This document shows, piece by piece, positions 1 to 8,676 of a stretch of DNA of 64,000 nt. How positions within the stretch are numbered: the first letter of the stretch is position 1; every line of letters begins with the position of its first letter. The position numbers were made by a program, and so were the translations under genes. The stretch is from Cognatiluteimonas profundi (GTDB lineage: Bacteria > Pseudomonadota > Gammaproteobacteria > Xanthomonadales > Xanthomonadaceae): the NCBI RefSeq assembly GCF_009792795.1, contig NZ_VKHQ01000002.1:62001-126000 (forward strand), read 5' to 3'. The notes under the pieces are model-generated. The model had not been told where the DNA came from, ran no database searches, and saw only the letters and a program-made list of their open reading frames with translations.

Positions 1-1593
1 TATATCGACTCGCCGACCGCATGCTGGCTGGGCGTGCCGCTGATCGGCACCGAGTCGTGCATCGGCGTGGTCGCCGTGCAGAGTTACACGCCCGACGTGC
101 GCTACGACCAGCGCGATGCCGAGCTGCTGACGTTCGTCTCCTACCAGCTGGCCAGCAGCATCCAGCGCCGGCGTGCCGCCGATGCCCTGCTGACCTCGCA
201 CATCCGCCTTGAGGAGCGCGTCGAGGAACGCACGCTCGAACTGCGCGAACAGATCGCCGTCCGTGAGCAGATCGAGGCGCAACTCCAGCACCAGGTCATG
301 CACGACCCGCTGACCGGACTTCCCAACCGGCTGTACCTGCGCGACCGCGTGGAGCGTGCGATCGCCGGCGTACGCCGCAACGAGGAGCGGCGCTTCGCCC
401 TGCTCTACCTGGACGTGGACCGGTTCAAGATCATCAACGACAGCCTGGGCCACCTGGCTGGCGACCAGGTGCTGCAGGAAGTCGCGCGCCGCCTGGGCGA
501 ATGCGTCCGCGAACCGGACGTGGTCGCGCGGCTGTCGGGCGACGAATTCGCGTTGCTGCTCGAGGACGCCCCCGTTCCGCAGACGGCGAGCAAGGTCGCA
601 CAGCGCGTGCTCGAGGCGCTGAAGCGGCCGCTGCTGGTCAATGCACATGAATTGCATACGTCGGCCAGCATCGGCATCGCGATCGGCGACCGGCGCTACC
701 AGACGACGGACGAACTGCTGCGCGACGCCGACATCGCGCTGTACCGGGCGAAGAGCGCCGGCCGCCAACGATTCGTGATGTTCGACGATTCGCTGCAACG
801 CAATGCCATGGACGTCCTCGGGCTTGAGCAGGAGTTGCGCGAGGCATTGGCGGCGGGACAATTCGAGCCGTATTTCCAGCCATTGGTGCGGCTTGCCGAT
901 TCGATGGCCGTCGGCTACGAGGCACTGGTGCGCTGGCACCATCCGCAGCGTGGCGTGCTGTTGCCGGGCGAATTCCTGCGCGTGGCCGAGGACAGCGGAC
1001 AGATCGAGGCGATCGACTGGCAGATGTACAACATGGCCTGCACGGCGGGCGCGGCACTGGTTCGCGACGGCGGCTTCATCACCATCAACGTCTCGCCGCG
1101 TCATTTCCAGAACGAGGACCTCGACGAACGCCTGCTGGCGGTCACGTCGGAAACCGGCTTCGACCCCGCCAAGCTGCGCATCGAAGTCACCGAAGGCACC
1201 TTGCTCGGCGACCCGGCCGCCGTGGCCAAGGTCCTGCAGCGATTGCGCGTCGCCTGCATCGAGGCCGCGCTGGACGACTTCGGCACCGGCTACTCCTCGC
1301 TGGGTTACGTGCACCGGTTCCCGCTGAAGATGATCAAGATCGACCAGTCCTTCGTCGCCCCGCTGGGACAGGAGGACTCGCCTCGGAGCCTGGCGGTGAT
1401 CGGCGCGATCCTGGCGCTGGCGCGTTCGCTGGGACTGGAAGTCGTCGCCGAGGGCATCGAGACCGAACAGCAGCTGCGGATCCTGCGCGACATGGGTTGC
1501 GTCTTCGGGCAGGGGTATTTCTTCGGACGTCCGCAGCCGGCCGGACACTGGCTCGCCCTGCGCGAGGCGCGCACCGCCGAAATCGTGGCCTAG
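1..1593 (+). CDS. Diguanylate cyclase/phosphodiesterase (GAF end-GGDEF-EAL), 5' truncated
   Basis: The reading frame is open from base 1, so the N-terminus lies outside the window. The visible part begins with the end of what looks like a GAF-type sensor domain, followed by a charged helix (bases ~180-300) that probably links it to the catalytic domains. A GGDEF domain follows, with its signature as SGDEF at 535-549 and an RxxD inhibitory site (REPD) five residues upstream. The C-terminal EAL domain keeps YEALVRW, DDFGTGYSSL, AEGIET and QGYFFGRP, so its phosphodiesterase residues look intact. The protein likely makes and/or degrades cyclic di-GMP in response to a signal sensed by the missing N-terminus. 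Whether the Ser-substituted GGDEF motif is active cannot be told from sequence. Confidence 0.93.
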   Translation, partial: YIDSPTACWLGVPLIGTESCIGVVAVQSYTPDVRYDQRDAELLTFVSYQLASSIQRRRAADALLTSHIRLEERVEERTLELREQIAVREQIEAQLQHQVMHDPLTGLPNRLYLRDRVERAIAGVRRNEERRFALLYLDVDRFKIINDSLGHLAGDQVLQEVARRLGECVREPDVVARLSGDEFALLLEDAPVPQTASKVAQRVLEALKRPLLVNAHELHTSASIGIAIGDRRYQTTDELLRDADIALYRAKSAGRQRFVMFDDSLQRNAMDVLGLEQELREALAAGQFEPYFQPLVRLADSMAVGYEALVRWHHPQRGVLLPGEFLRVAEDSGQIEAIDWQMYNMACTAGAALVRDGGFITINVSPRHFQNEDLDERLLAVTSETGFDPAKLRIEVTEGTLLGDPAAVAKVLQRLRVACIEAALDDFGTGYSSLGYVHRFPLKMIKIDQSFVAPLGQEDSPRSLAVIGAILALARSLGLEVVAEGIETEQQLRILRDMGCVFGQGYFFGRPQPAGHWLALREARTAEIVA

Positions 1594-1608
1594 GCCCGCG
1601 CCTGTCGA

Positions 1609-1636
1609 TTGCCTCCCCGCTGGCGGGGGATATGCT
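1609..1636 (+). promoter_or_regulatory. Possible sigma-70 promoter upstream of DUF885 gene
   Basis: TTGCCT (1609-1614) and TATGCT (1631-1636) are separated by 16 bases, each matching the consensus at four of six positions. A CCCCG/CGGGG hairpin lies in the spacer (1615-1628) and could equally be a weak terminator for the upstream gene. The call rests on motif matching only. Confidence 0.25.
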
Positions 1637-1661
1637 TGGGGTTTACGCCACCGAGACCGCC

Positions 1662-3470
1662 ATGCGCCCGTCACTGCTCGCCGCAACCCTGCTGACCGCC
1701 ACCCTGGCCGCCTGCCAATCCACGGCGCCCGTTCGCCCCGACCAATCGACGTCGATCGCCGCCCCGGTCGTCAATGCTGCCGACGCACGCTTCGATGCCG
1801 TCGCCAAACACTGGCTGGACGGATGGACCCGGCTCAACCCGGTCTCGGCCACGCAGCTGGGCGACCATCGTTTCGACAGCGAGATCGACGACCTGAGTGC
1901 GGGCGGGCGGCAGCGCATGGTCGACTTCAGCCGGCAGGTGCTGTCCGAGCTCGACGCCATCGACGCCAGCGCGCTGTCGCGGGAAAACCAGGTCGACGCG
2001 ATGATCCTGCGCAACCAGCTGCGCTCGGACATCTGGAGCATCGACACCTTCCAGTCGTGGGCGTGGGATCCGCAGGTGTACAACGGCCTGGCCGGCGGCG
2101 CGATCTACAACGTCATGGCGCGCGACTTCGCGCCGATGCCGCAGCGATTGAAATCGGCGACCGCGCGCATGGAGAAGATCCCCGGGATCTTCCTGCAGAT
2201 GCGCGCCAACCTCGATCCGGCGCGCGTGCCCAGGATCCATGCCGAGACAGTCGCCAAGCAGAATGCCGGCGTGCTCAGCCTGGTGGATGAATTCATCACG
2301 CCCAACGCCGGCCAGCTCACCGGCGCGGACCGCCAGCGACTGGATGCGGCGGTCGCCGGGCTGCGCACGGCCGTCGCCGATCAACAGGCATGGCTCGACG
2401 GGACGCTGGTGCCGAATGCGAAGGGCGATTTCCGCATCGGCCAGAAGCTGTACGACGAGAAGCTGCGGATGTCGCTGGACTCGACCTTGTCGCGAGCCGA
2501 GATCCGGCAGCGCGCCGAAGCGGAGATCAAGCGCGTGCGCGGCGAGATGTACGACATCGCGCGCGGCGTGCTGAAGGACCGTAAATCGGCGACGCCGCTG
2601 CCGGCAACGCCGACCGCCGTGCAACAGCAGGCGGCCATCGAGGCCGCCCTCGAGCTGGCCTACGCCGATCACCCCGCACGGGACCAGGTCGTGCCGGCAG
2701 CGAAGCAGGCGCTGGCGAACGCAACGGCGTTCGTGCGCGCAAAGGACCTGGTGACCGTGCCCAATGACCCCGTCAACGTGGTGCTCATGCCGGAATTCCA
2801 GCGCGGCGTCGCGGTCGCGTACTGCGATTCACCCGGCCCGCTGGACAAGGGATTGGCAACGTATTTCGCGATCTCGCCGATCCCCGATGACTGGACCCCG
2901 AAACAGGCGGACTCGTTCCTGCGCGAATACAACTCGCGGATGATCAACCTGCTGACCATCCACGAGGCCATGCCCGGGCACTACCTCGAAGGCGCGCATT
3001 CGGCGCAATTTCCTTCGACCTTGCGGGCGGTGCTGCGTTCCGGCGTCTTCGCCGAGGGCTGGGCGGTCTACACCGAGGACATGATGACCAGGGCCGGCTA
3101 CATGGACAACGATCCGCTGTTCCATCTGGTGCAGCTGAAGTTCTACCTGCGTTCGGTCGCCAATGCCCTGCTCGACCAGGGCGTGCATGTCGACCATTGG
3201 ACGCGCGAGCAGGCGATGCAGCTGATGACGCAGCAGACCTTCCAGCAGGAACGCGAAGCCGCCGGCAAGTGGGTCCGCGCGCAGTTGTCGTCGGCGCAGC
3301 TGCCGACATACTTCGTCGGCGTGCAGGAGCAGTTCGACCTGCGCCACGCGATGGAAGCCAGGCTTGGCGACCGTTTCAACGAGAAGGCATACCACGACCA
3401 GGTGCTGTCCTACGGCGCACCGCCGGTGCGCTACGTGCGCGAACTGATGCTGGACGAACCCATCCACTGA
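1662..3470 (+). CDS. DUF885 family lipoprotein, putative metal-dependent peptidase
   Basis: A 602-residue protein with a lipoprotein signal peptide: a hydrophobic stretch then LAAC, with the lipidated Cys at residue 18. The start was chosen at the ATG just before this signal, because the frame stays open upstream but codes nothing recognisable. The C-terminal half has HEAMPGH (434-440), the HExxxGH-type motif of the DUF885 family, which resembles the zinc site of M32-like metallopeptidases. Proteins of this family are exported in Xanthomonadaceae; a peptidase role is inferred from the motif. The DUF72 gene starts 2 bases after the stop, so the two are probably co-transcribed. Confidence 0.9.
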   Translation: MRPSLLAATLLTATLAACQSTAPVRPDQSTSIAAPVVNAADARFDAVAKHWLDGWTRLNPVSATQLGDHRFDSEIDDLSAGGRQRMVDFSRQVLSELDAIDASALSRENQVDAMILRNQLRSDIWSIDTFQSWAWDPQVYNGLAGGAIYNVMARDFAPMPQRLKSATARMEKIPGIFLQMRANLDPARVPRIHAETVAKQNAGVLSLVDEFITPNAGQLTGADRQRLDAAVAGLRTAVADQQAWLDGTLVPNAKGDFRIGQKLYDEKLRMSLDSTLSRAEIRQRAEAEIKRVRGEMYDIARGVLKDRKSATPLPATPTAVQQQAAIEAALELAYADHPARDQVVPAAKQALANATAFVRAKDLVTVPNDPVNVVLMPEFQRGVAVAYCDSPGPLDKGLATYFAISPIPDDWTPKQADSFLREYNSRMINLLTIHEAMPGHYLEGAHSAQFPSTLRAVLRSGVFAEGWAVYTEDMMTRAGYMDNDPLFHLVQLKFYLRSVANALLDQGVHVDHWTREQAMQLMTQQTFQQEREAAGKWVRAQLSSAQLPTYFVGVQEQFDLRHAMEARLGDRFNEKAYHDQVLSYGAPPVRYVRELMLDEPIH

Positions 3471-3472
3471 CG

Positions 3473-4321
3473 ATGGCCCGCCTTCCCGCCGAACCGGAGC
3501 CGATCGCGACGACACCGCGCGTCGTCGACGGCATCCGCGTCGGCGTGGGCGGCTGGACCTACGCGCCCTGGCGGGACAACTTCTACCCCGCCGGGCTGGT
3601 GCAGCGCCGCGAACTGGAATACGCCAGCCGCCACCTCACCGCCATCGAGATCAACGGCACCTGGTACGGCGCGCAGAAACCGGCGACCTACGCGAAGTGG
3701 CGTGACGAGACGCCCGATGGCTTCGTGTTCTCGGTCAAGGCACCGATGCGCATCACCATGGCGCGCGCACTGGCCGACACCGGCGGACAGATCGATGCCT
3801 TCCTCGCCGGCATCGTCACGCTTGCCGGCAAGCTCGGTCCGATCGTGTGGCAGTTCGATCCGATGCGGAAGCTGCAACTCGACGATCTTGCGCGGTTCGT
3901 CGAACTGCTCCCGGCGCGCGTCGATGGACGCGCGCTGCGGCATGTCCTGGACGTGCGCGTGCAGGCGGTGGTCGATGCCGACTTCATCGCGCTGGCCCGC
4001 CGCCATGGCATGGCGACCGTCTTCACCGACTCGACCGAGCATCCGTCGTTTGCCGACGTGACCGCGGACTTCGTCTATGCGCGCCTGATGGGAACCCACA
4101 GCGCGATCCCCACCGGGTATCCGGAAGCGGAGCTGCGGATCTGGGCGGAGCGCGCCCGGACCTGGAGCCGTGGCGGCGAGCCAGGCGATCTTCCGCGGAT
4201 CGGTCCGGCCGCCACCGGCAAGACGTCGGCACGCGACGTCTTCCTCTATTTCATCAGCGGCGCCAAGGAGCGCAATCCGGCCGCTGCGCAGGCACTGTTG
4301 CGCATGCTGGGATCCGCGTAG
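3473..4321 (+). CDS. DUF72 domain-containing protein
   Basis: A 282-residue cytoplasmic protein of the DUF72 (YecE-like) family, a TIM-barrel fold of unknown biochemical role. Typical features are the early GVGGWTYAPWRDNFYP segment, AIEINGTWYG, FVFSVKAP and the late VYARLMG and FLYFISGAKERNP segments. The length is normal for the family. It follows the DUF885 gene by 2 bases and ends at a shared hairpin with the convergent peptidase gene. Functions in nucleic acid repair have been suggested for distant relatives, but nothing here shows one. Confidence 0.88.
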   Translation: MARLPAEPEPIATTPRVVDGIRVGVGGWTYAPWRDNFYPAGLVQRRELEYASRHLTAIEINGTWYGAQKPATYAKWRDETPDGFVFSVKAPMRITMARALADTGGQIDAFLAGIVTLAGKLGPIVWQFDPMRKLQLDDLARFVELLPARVDGRALRHVLDVRVQAVVDADFIALARRHGMATVFTDSTEHPSFADVTADFVYARLMGTHSAIPTGYPEAELRIWAERARTWSRGGEPGDLPRIGPAATGKTSARDVFLYFISGAKERNPAAAQALLRMLGSA

Positions 4322-4393
4322 CGATCGTGCCGTCATCCGTCGGATGGCACAGGCCACGCGCCCGGCTCTACTGCCAGCAACGCCCAAAAAAAA

Positions 4394-4415
4394 GCCCCGC
4401 TCGATCGAGCGGGGC
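4394..4415. terminator. Bidirectional intrinsic terminator
   Basis: A perfect palindrome (GCCCCGCTCGA/TCGAGCGGGGC) is preceded by eight A and followed by CTTGTTG. It can therefore end transcription of the DUF72 gene (+) and, with the strong U-run on the other strand, the S9 peptidase gene (-). Confidence 0.8.
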
Positions 4416-4435
4416 CTTGTTGCCACGGACAGGTC

Positions 4436-6499
4436 TTACTGCCCGATGTGTTGCTTCAGCCACGCATTGACCGTGTCGTGCCAGAGCACGCTGTTCTGCG
4501 GCTTGAGCACCCAATGGCTCTCATCCGGGAAGTACAGGTATTTCGACTCGATGCCCTTGCGCTGCAATGCGGTGAATGCGGCGATGCCCTGCTCCACCGG
4601 GATGCGGAAATCCTGCTGGCTGTGGACGATCAGCATCGGCACCGTCCAGTCCTTGACGTGCAGGATCGGGTTGAACTTCTCGTAACCCTCTGGATTGCTC
4701 CACGGCGTGCCGCCGTTCTCCCACTCGCTGAACCAGAGCTCTTCGGTCGCATAACCCATCATGCGATTGTCGAACACGCCATCGTGCGCAACGATGCACT
4801 TCCACGGTTGCTGCCAGTTGCCGGCGATCCAGTAGGCCATGAAGCCGCCGTAGCTGGCGCCGAGCGCGCAGGCCTTGTCGCCATTGAGGAAGGAATACTG
4901 CGACAGTGCCGCGGCCCAGCCTTTCTGCAGGTCTTCCAGCGGACGGTCGCCCCAGTGTTGCGAGATCGCGTCGGTGAACGCCTGGCCGTATCCGGTCGAC
5001 CCATGGAAGTCCACCATCACCACCGCGTAGCCCTGCCCGGCATACGTCTGCGGATTCCAGCGGTAGCTCCAGCCGTTGCCGAAGCTGCCCTGCGGGCCGC
5101 CATGGATCAGGAACGCGACCGGATAGGTCTTGCCTTCCTCGTAGTTCCATGGCTTGACGATGTAGCCGTGCACGGTGTCGCCGTTCCAGCCCTTGAACTG
5201 GAAGGGCTCGTACGCGCCGAACTTGACCTCCGGCAGCATGTCCGCGGCACTGGGCGTTGCTGCAACGACGGGCGCGCCATTGATTCCGCCGGTGAACAGC
5301 TGGTCGCCGGTCTGCATGCTGTTGCGCGCAAACGCCAGCGTCGGCCCCTCGATCACGAATGCCGACACGGTACCGTCGCCGACCATTTCGGTGACGCCGC
5401 CGCTGGCGATGTCGACCGAGAACAGCGGGTGCTGTCCGAGGTTCTCGGCCGTGGTGTAGATGGTATTGCCATCGTCGGACAGGGTGATGCCGTCGGCCGA
5501 GCGGTCCCACTGCGGATCGATCTCCCGCGTCGCACCCGTTCCCAGGTCCATCGCCATCAACGCGAAGCGATCGGCCTCGAAGGTCGGGCGCTTCATCGCG
5601 CGGTAATACAGCGTCCTGCCGTCGGCGCTGAACACCGGGCCGGCGTCCCAGGCCTTGTTGGCGGCGGTGAGGTTCTGCGCGGTGCCACTGCCGTCGGCGT
5701 TGAGCCGGTACAGGTCGAAGTTGGTCGAGTGCGGCTCATCGCCATTGGACAGTCGCGCACTGACGACCAGGCTCCTGCCATCCGGCGCCCAGGCCACGTC
5801 GCTCATGTCGCCGAAGGGCTTGGACGGCACGTCGGCGACCAGGTCGGCGCCGATCAGGGTGGCGGCCTTCGACGGCGCCTTGCCGCCGAGCGCTGCGACG
5901 AAGAGCCGATTGATGCGGCCATCGGCCCAGGTGTCCCAGTGGCGGATGAAGAGGTGGTCGAAGACGACGCCGGTGGACTTGTCCTTGCCGACGCCATCGA
6001 GCTTGTCCTTCGTGCAGCCCAGGTCAGCGCCACAGGCGGGAAAGACGCCTGCGGCGAGGGCCACGCGCTTGCCATCGGGCGACAACGCGAATGCATCGAC
6101 GTCCACGGGCAATGCGGTGACCGCCGACGGCGCTCCCCCTGAAGCCGGCATCGCGTAGAGCTGCGAGCTGCCCGACTTCGCGCTGAGGAAATACACGGTC
6201 TTCCCGTTCGGGGAAAACGCCGGTGAGTTGACGTTCCAGCCCTTTGGCGTGAGTTGTTTCGCATGCGCGGTGTCGTGCGCGGGCACGTCCTCGATCCACA
6301 GTGCGCTGGCGGCCTTGTTGGCGGCGTAGTCGACCACGCGCTTGGCGAACACCAGCTTGTGGCCATCCGGCGACAGCGTCGGGGACGAGAAGCGGTCCAT
6401 GGTTTCCAGGTCGCGGGCCTGGAACCCGCGCGCGGCGAGTGCGGACGACGACCAGGTGAGCAGCAGGGCGAGTGGAAGCAAAGCGTGGCGAGGCGTCAT
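4436..6499 (-). CDS. S9 family prolyl oligopeptidase-type peptidase
   Basis: A 687-residue exported peptidase with a clear signal peptide (ending around ALA at 21-23). The N-terminal half is a beta-propeller with repeated SPDG/SPNG segments (LSPDGHKL, FSPNGKTV, LSPDGKRV). The C-terminal alpha/beta-hydrolase domain has the nucleophile in GASYGGF (Ser549), Asp630 in QQDFRIP and His662 in DESHWV, so the triad is complete. Family members release di- or oligopeptides from short peptides. Here it probably works in the periplasm and feeds the OPT transporter encoded just upstream on the same strand. It is separated from that gene by 57 bases. A second, diverged S9 peptidase is at 10.6-12.6 kb. Confidence 0.93.
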   Translation of the reverse strand: MTPRHALLPLALLLTWSSSALAARGFQARDLETMDRFSSPTLSPDGHKLVFAKRVVDYAANKAASALWIEDVPAHDTAHAKQLTPKGWNVNSPAFSPNGKTVYFLSAKSGSSQLYAMPASGGAPSAVTALPVDVDAFALSPDGKRVALAAGVFPACGADLGCTKDKLDGVGKDKSTGVVFDHLFIRHWDTWADGRINRLFVAALGGKAPSKAATLIGADLVADVPSKPFGDMSDVAWAPDGRSLVVSARLSNGDEPHSTNFDLYRLNADGSGTAQNLTAANKAWDAGPVFSADGRTLYYRAMKRPTFEADRFALMAMDLGTGATREIDPQWDRSADGITLSDDGNTIYTTAENLGQHPLFSVDIASGGVTEMVGDGTVSAFVIEGPTLAFARNSMQTGDQLFTGGINGAPVVAATPSAADMLPEVKFGAYEPFQFKGWNGDTVHGYIVKPWNYEEGKTYPVAFLIHGGPQGSFGNGWSYRWNPQTYAGQGYAVVMVDFHGSTGYGQAFTDAISQHWGDRPLEDLQKGWAAALSQYSFLNGDKACALGASYGGFMAYWIAGNWQQPWKCIVAHDGVFDNRMMGYATEELWFSEWENGGTPWSNPEGYEKFNPILHVKDWTVPMLIVHSQQDFRIPVEQGIAAFTALQRKGIESKYLYFPDESHWVLKPQNSVLWHDTVNAWLKQHIGQ

Positions 6500-6556
6500 G
6501 TGGGATCCGTTGCGTCTTGTGGGAATGATCTTGTGGGAATGATCAGGCTGTAGTGC

Positions 6557-8551
6557 TCAGGCTATCGCGCGGCGTGACAGGCCCTCGATCCAGCGGTACA
6601 GCAACAGCACCGCCAGCACGAAGGCCACGCCACCGATCCAGAGGGCCGGGCCCGCGGCGAATTGGTCGCCGACCAGCGACAGCGGGAACAACTTGAACGC
6701 AACGATGCCGGCAATCAGCACGCCGACAAGTCCCTCGCCGACGATCATGCCGGAGGCGAGCAGCACGCCGAGTTGCTTCGCCGCTTCGGGCCGTGCGCTG
6801 CGTTCGGCGCGGCGGTCGTAAAGCGCGCCGGCGATGGCGCCAACGACCACCATCAGCGTGGCCGAGGTCGGCAGGTAGATACCCAGGCCCACCGCCAGCG
6901 GCGACAGGTGCGCGTGCTTCGTCGTGCGGCGCAACACTGCGTCGAGCACGATCAGCACCACGCCGATGGCGGCGCCGATGCCGATCAGGCTCCAGTCGAT
7001 GTTGTTCTGGATCACGCCTTGCGCGAGCGCGGAGATCAGACCGGCCTGCGGCGCGGCAAGGGCCTTGGCCGGGTCCACGCCCGGAGCGCCGGCGAAGCCG
7101 TAGGCCGTGTTCACCAGCGACAGCACCGGCGGAATGACCGCCGCGCCGGCGATCACGCCGACGATCAGCGCCCACTGCTGCTTGGCGGGCGTGGCGTCGA
7201 CGAGTTGGCCTGTCTTGAGGTCCTGCAGGTTGTTGTTGGCGATCGCCGCGACGGTGAACACCACGGCCGTGACCAGCAACGCGAACGCCACCAGTCCCTT
7301 CTCGTGCCCGGGCTCCATCAGCGGCTTGATGCCGAACACCAGCAGCAGCGCCGCACCGATGACGACCAGGATGCCGATGCCCGACAGTGGGCTGTTCGAT
7401 GAGCCGATCAGGCCGGCCATGTAACCGCAGATGGCGGAGACCATGAATCCGGTGATCACGATGTACAGCAGGCCGCCCAGGATCAACGTGGGTGTGTGCG
7501 CGCTCAATCCGGTCTCGTTGGCGAAGTAGTTGAGCAGGAAGGCGATCGGCACGAAGCAGGCGGCCATGATGAGGCCGACGATGCCGATCGGGATGTCGTG
7601 CTCGGTGCGCGGCAACGTGTGCAGCGTGCCGCCCTTGCGCGCGCGGTTGGCGGCCATCGCCGAGGCGAGGCCACTGATCACCGGCTTGACCAGCTTGCCG
7701 AGCGTCCAGATCGCGGCAACACCAATCGTGCCCGCGCCGACGAAGCGCACCTGCGTGCTCCAGGTCGCGCCGGCGAAGTCTTCCGGGCTGCCGGTCATGG
7801 GCAGCAGTACGGAGAAATGCGGCACGCCCCAGCCCCAGCCGATGATCGCGCCCAGCAGCATGGCCACGCCGACCCATAGGCCAACGAGGTGGCCGACCGC
7901 GAACAGTGCCATCGACAACGCAAAGTCGAAGCCGGTGACGGCGTTGCCGCTGCCAACCTTGAAGTAATGCTTGACGTCGCTGGTGAACACGCGCGTCGCC
8001 ACGACGATCGCGAACCCAGCGGCGACCACCGCGCCCCAGACCACCGCGAGCAGGCCGGCCCGGCTTTCCTCGGCGCCTTCGCGGGTGCCCCCGGCGCCAG
8101 GGCTTCCGACCTTCAGCACCTCGGCACAGGCCACGCCTTCGGGATAAGGCAGGTCGGAGCCGGTGACCAGCGCGCGGCGCAGCGGGATGGAATACATCAC
8201 GCCCAGGATGCCGCCCAGCGCGCAGATCAGGAACGACACCCAGTACGGGAAGCCTGTCCACCAGCCGATGATCACCAGCCCCGGCAGCACGAAGATGATC
8301 GACGACAGGGTGCCCGCCGCCGAGGCTACGGTCTGCACGATGTTGTTTTCCTGGATGGTCGAGTTCTTGAAGTTCCGCAGCAGCGCCATCGAGATGACCG
8401 CGGCCGGGATCGACGTGGCGAAGGTCAGGCCGGCCTTGAGCCCGAAGAAGACGTTGGCGGCGGTGAACAACACGGTGATGACGACGCCGAGGACCAGCGC
8501 GCGCAGGGTCAGTTCGGTCCGGGGTTCCGCGAGCTTGCTCTGGGTGGCCAC
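6557..8551 (-). CDS. OPT family oligopeptide transporter
   Basis: A highly hydrophobic protein (664 residues from the GTG start) with many membrane segments, matching bacterial OPT transporters. Characteristic pieces are NVFFGLKAGLTFATSIPAA, NSTIQENNIVQTVASAAG and EGVACAEVLK. OPT proteins import oligopeptides or metal chelates with protons. The GTG at 8551 was preferred because AGGA lies 7-8 bases before it. An in-frame TTG at 8587 would add 12 residues but has no clear ribosome-binding site. The S9 peptidase gene downstream and the divergent POT transporter suggest a peptide uptake function. Confidence 0.9.
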   Translation of the reverse strand: MATQSKLAEPRTELTLRALVLGVVITVLFTAANVFFGLKAGLTFATSIPAAVISMALLRNFKNSTIQENNIVQTVASAAGTLSSIIFVLPGLVIIGWWTGFPYWVSFLICALGGILGVMYSIPLRRALVTGSDLPYPEGVACAEVLKVGSPGAGGTREGAEESRAGLLAVVWGAVVAAGFAIVVATRVFTSDVKHYFKVGSGNAVTGFDFALSMALFAVGHLVGLWVGVAMLLGAIIGWGWGVPHFSVLLPMTGSPEDFAGATWSTQVRFVGAGTIGVAAIWTLGKLVKPVISGLASAMAANRARKGGTLHTLPRTEHDIPIGIVGLIMAACFVPIAFLLNYFANETGLSAHTPTLILGGLLYIVITGFMVSAICGYMAGLIGSSNSPLSGIGILVVIGAALLLVFGIKPLMEPGHEKGLVAFALLVTAVVFTVAAIANNNLQDLKTGQLVDATPAKQQWALIVGVIAGAAVIPPVLSLVNTAYGFAGAPGVDPAKALAAPQAGLISALAQGVIQNNIDWSLIGIGAAIGVVLIVLDAVLRRTTKHAHLSPLAVGLGIYLPTSATLMVVVGAIAGALYDRRAERSARPEAAKQLGVLLASGMIVGEGLVGVLIAGIVAFKLFPLSLVGDQFAAGPALWIGGVAFVLAVLLLYRWIEGLSRRAIA

Positions 8552-8676
8552 GGTCGGGTCCTGTTGGAAGACAGCGGAGTATTGCAAACCCGGAGTCCCA
8601 CGTGCGAGTGGCCTGCCCGCGCGCCGGCACCGCCGGATCCGCGGGCTACACTCCGGCTGTCCACCGCGGAATGCCC

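Noticed and set aside
4448..6142. A 564-residue plus-strand frame opposite the first S9 peptidase
   Set aside because: The peptidase triad is on the minus strand; the plus frame is compositionally a shadow.
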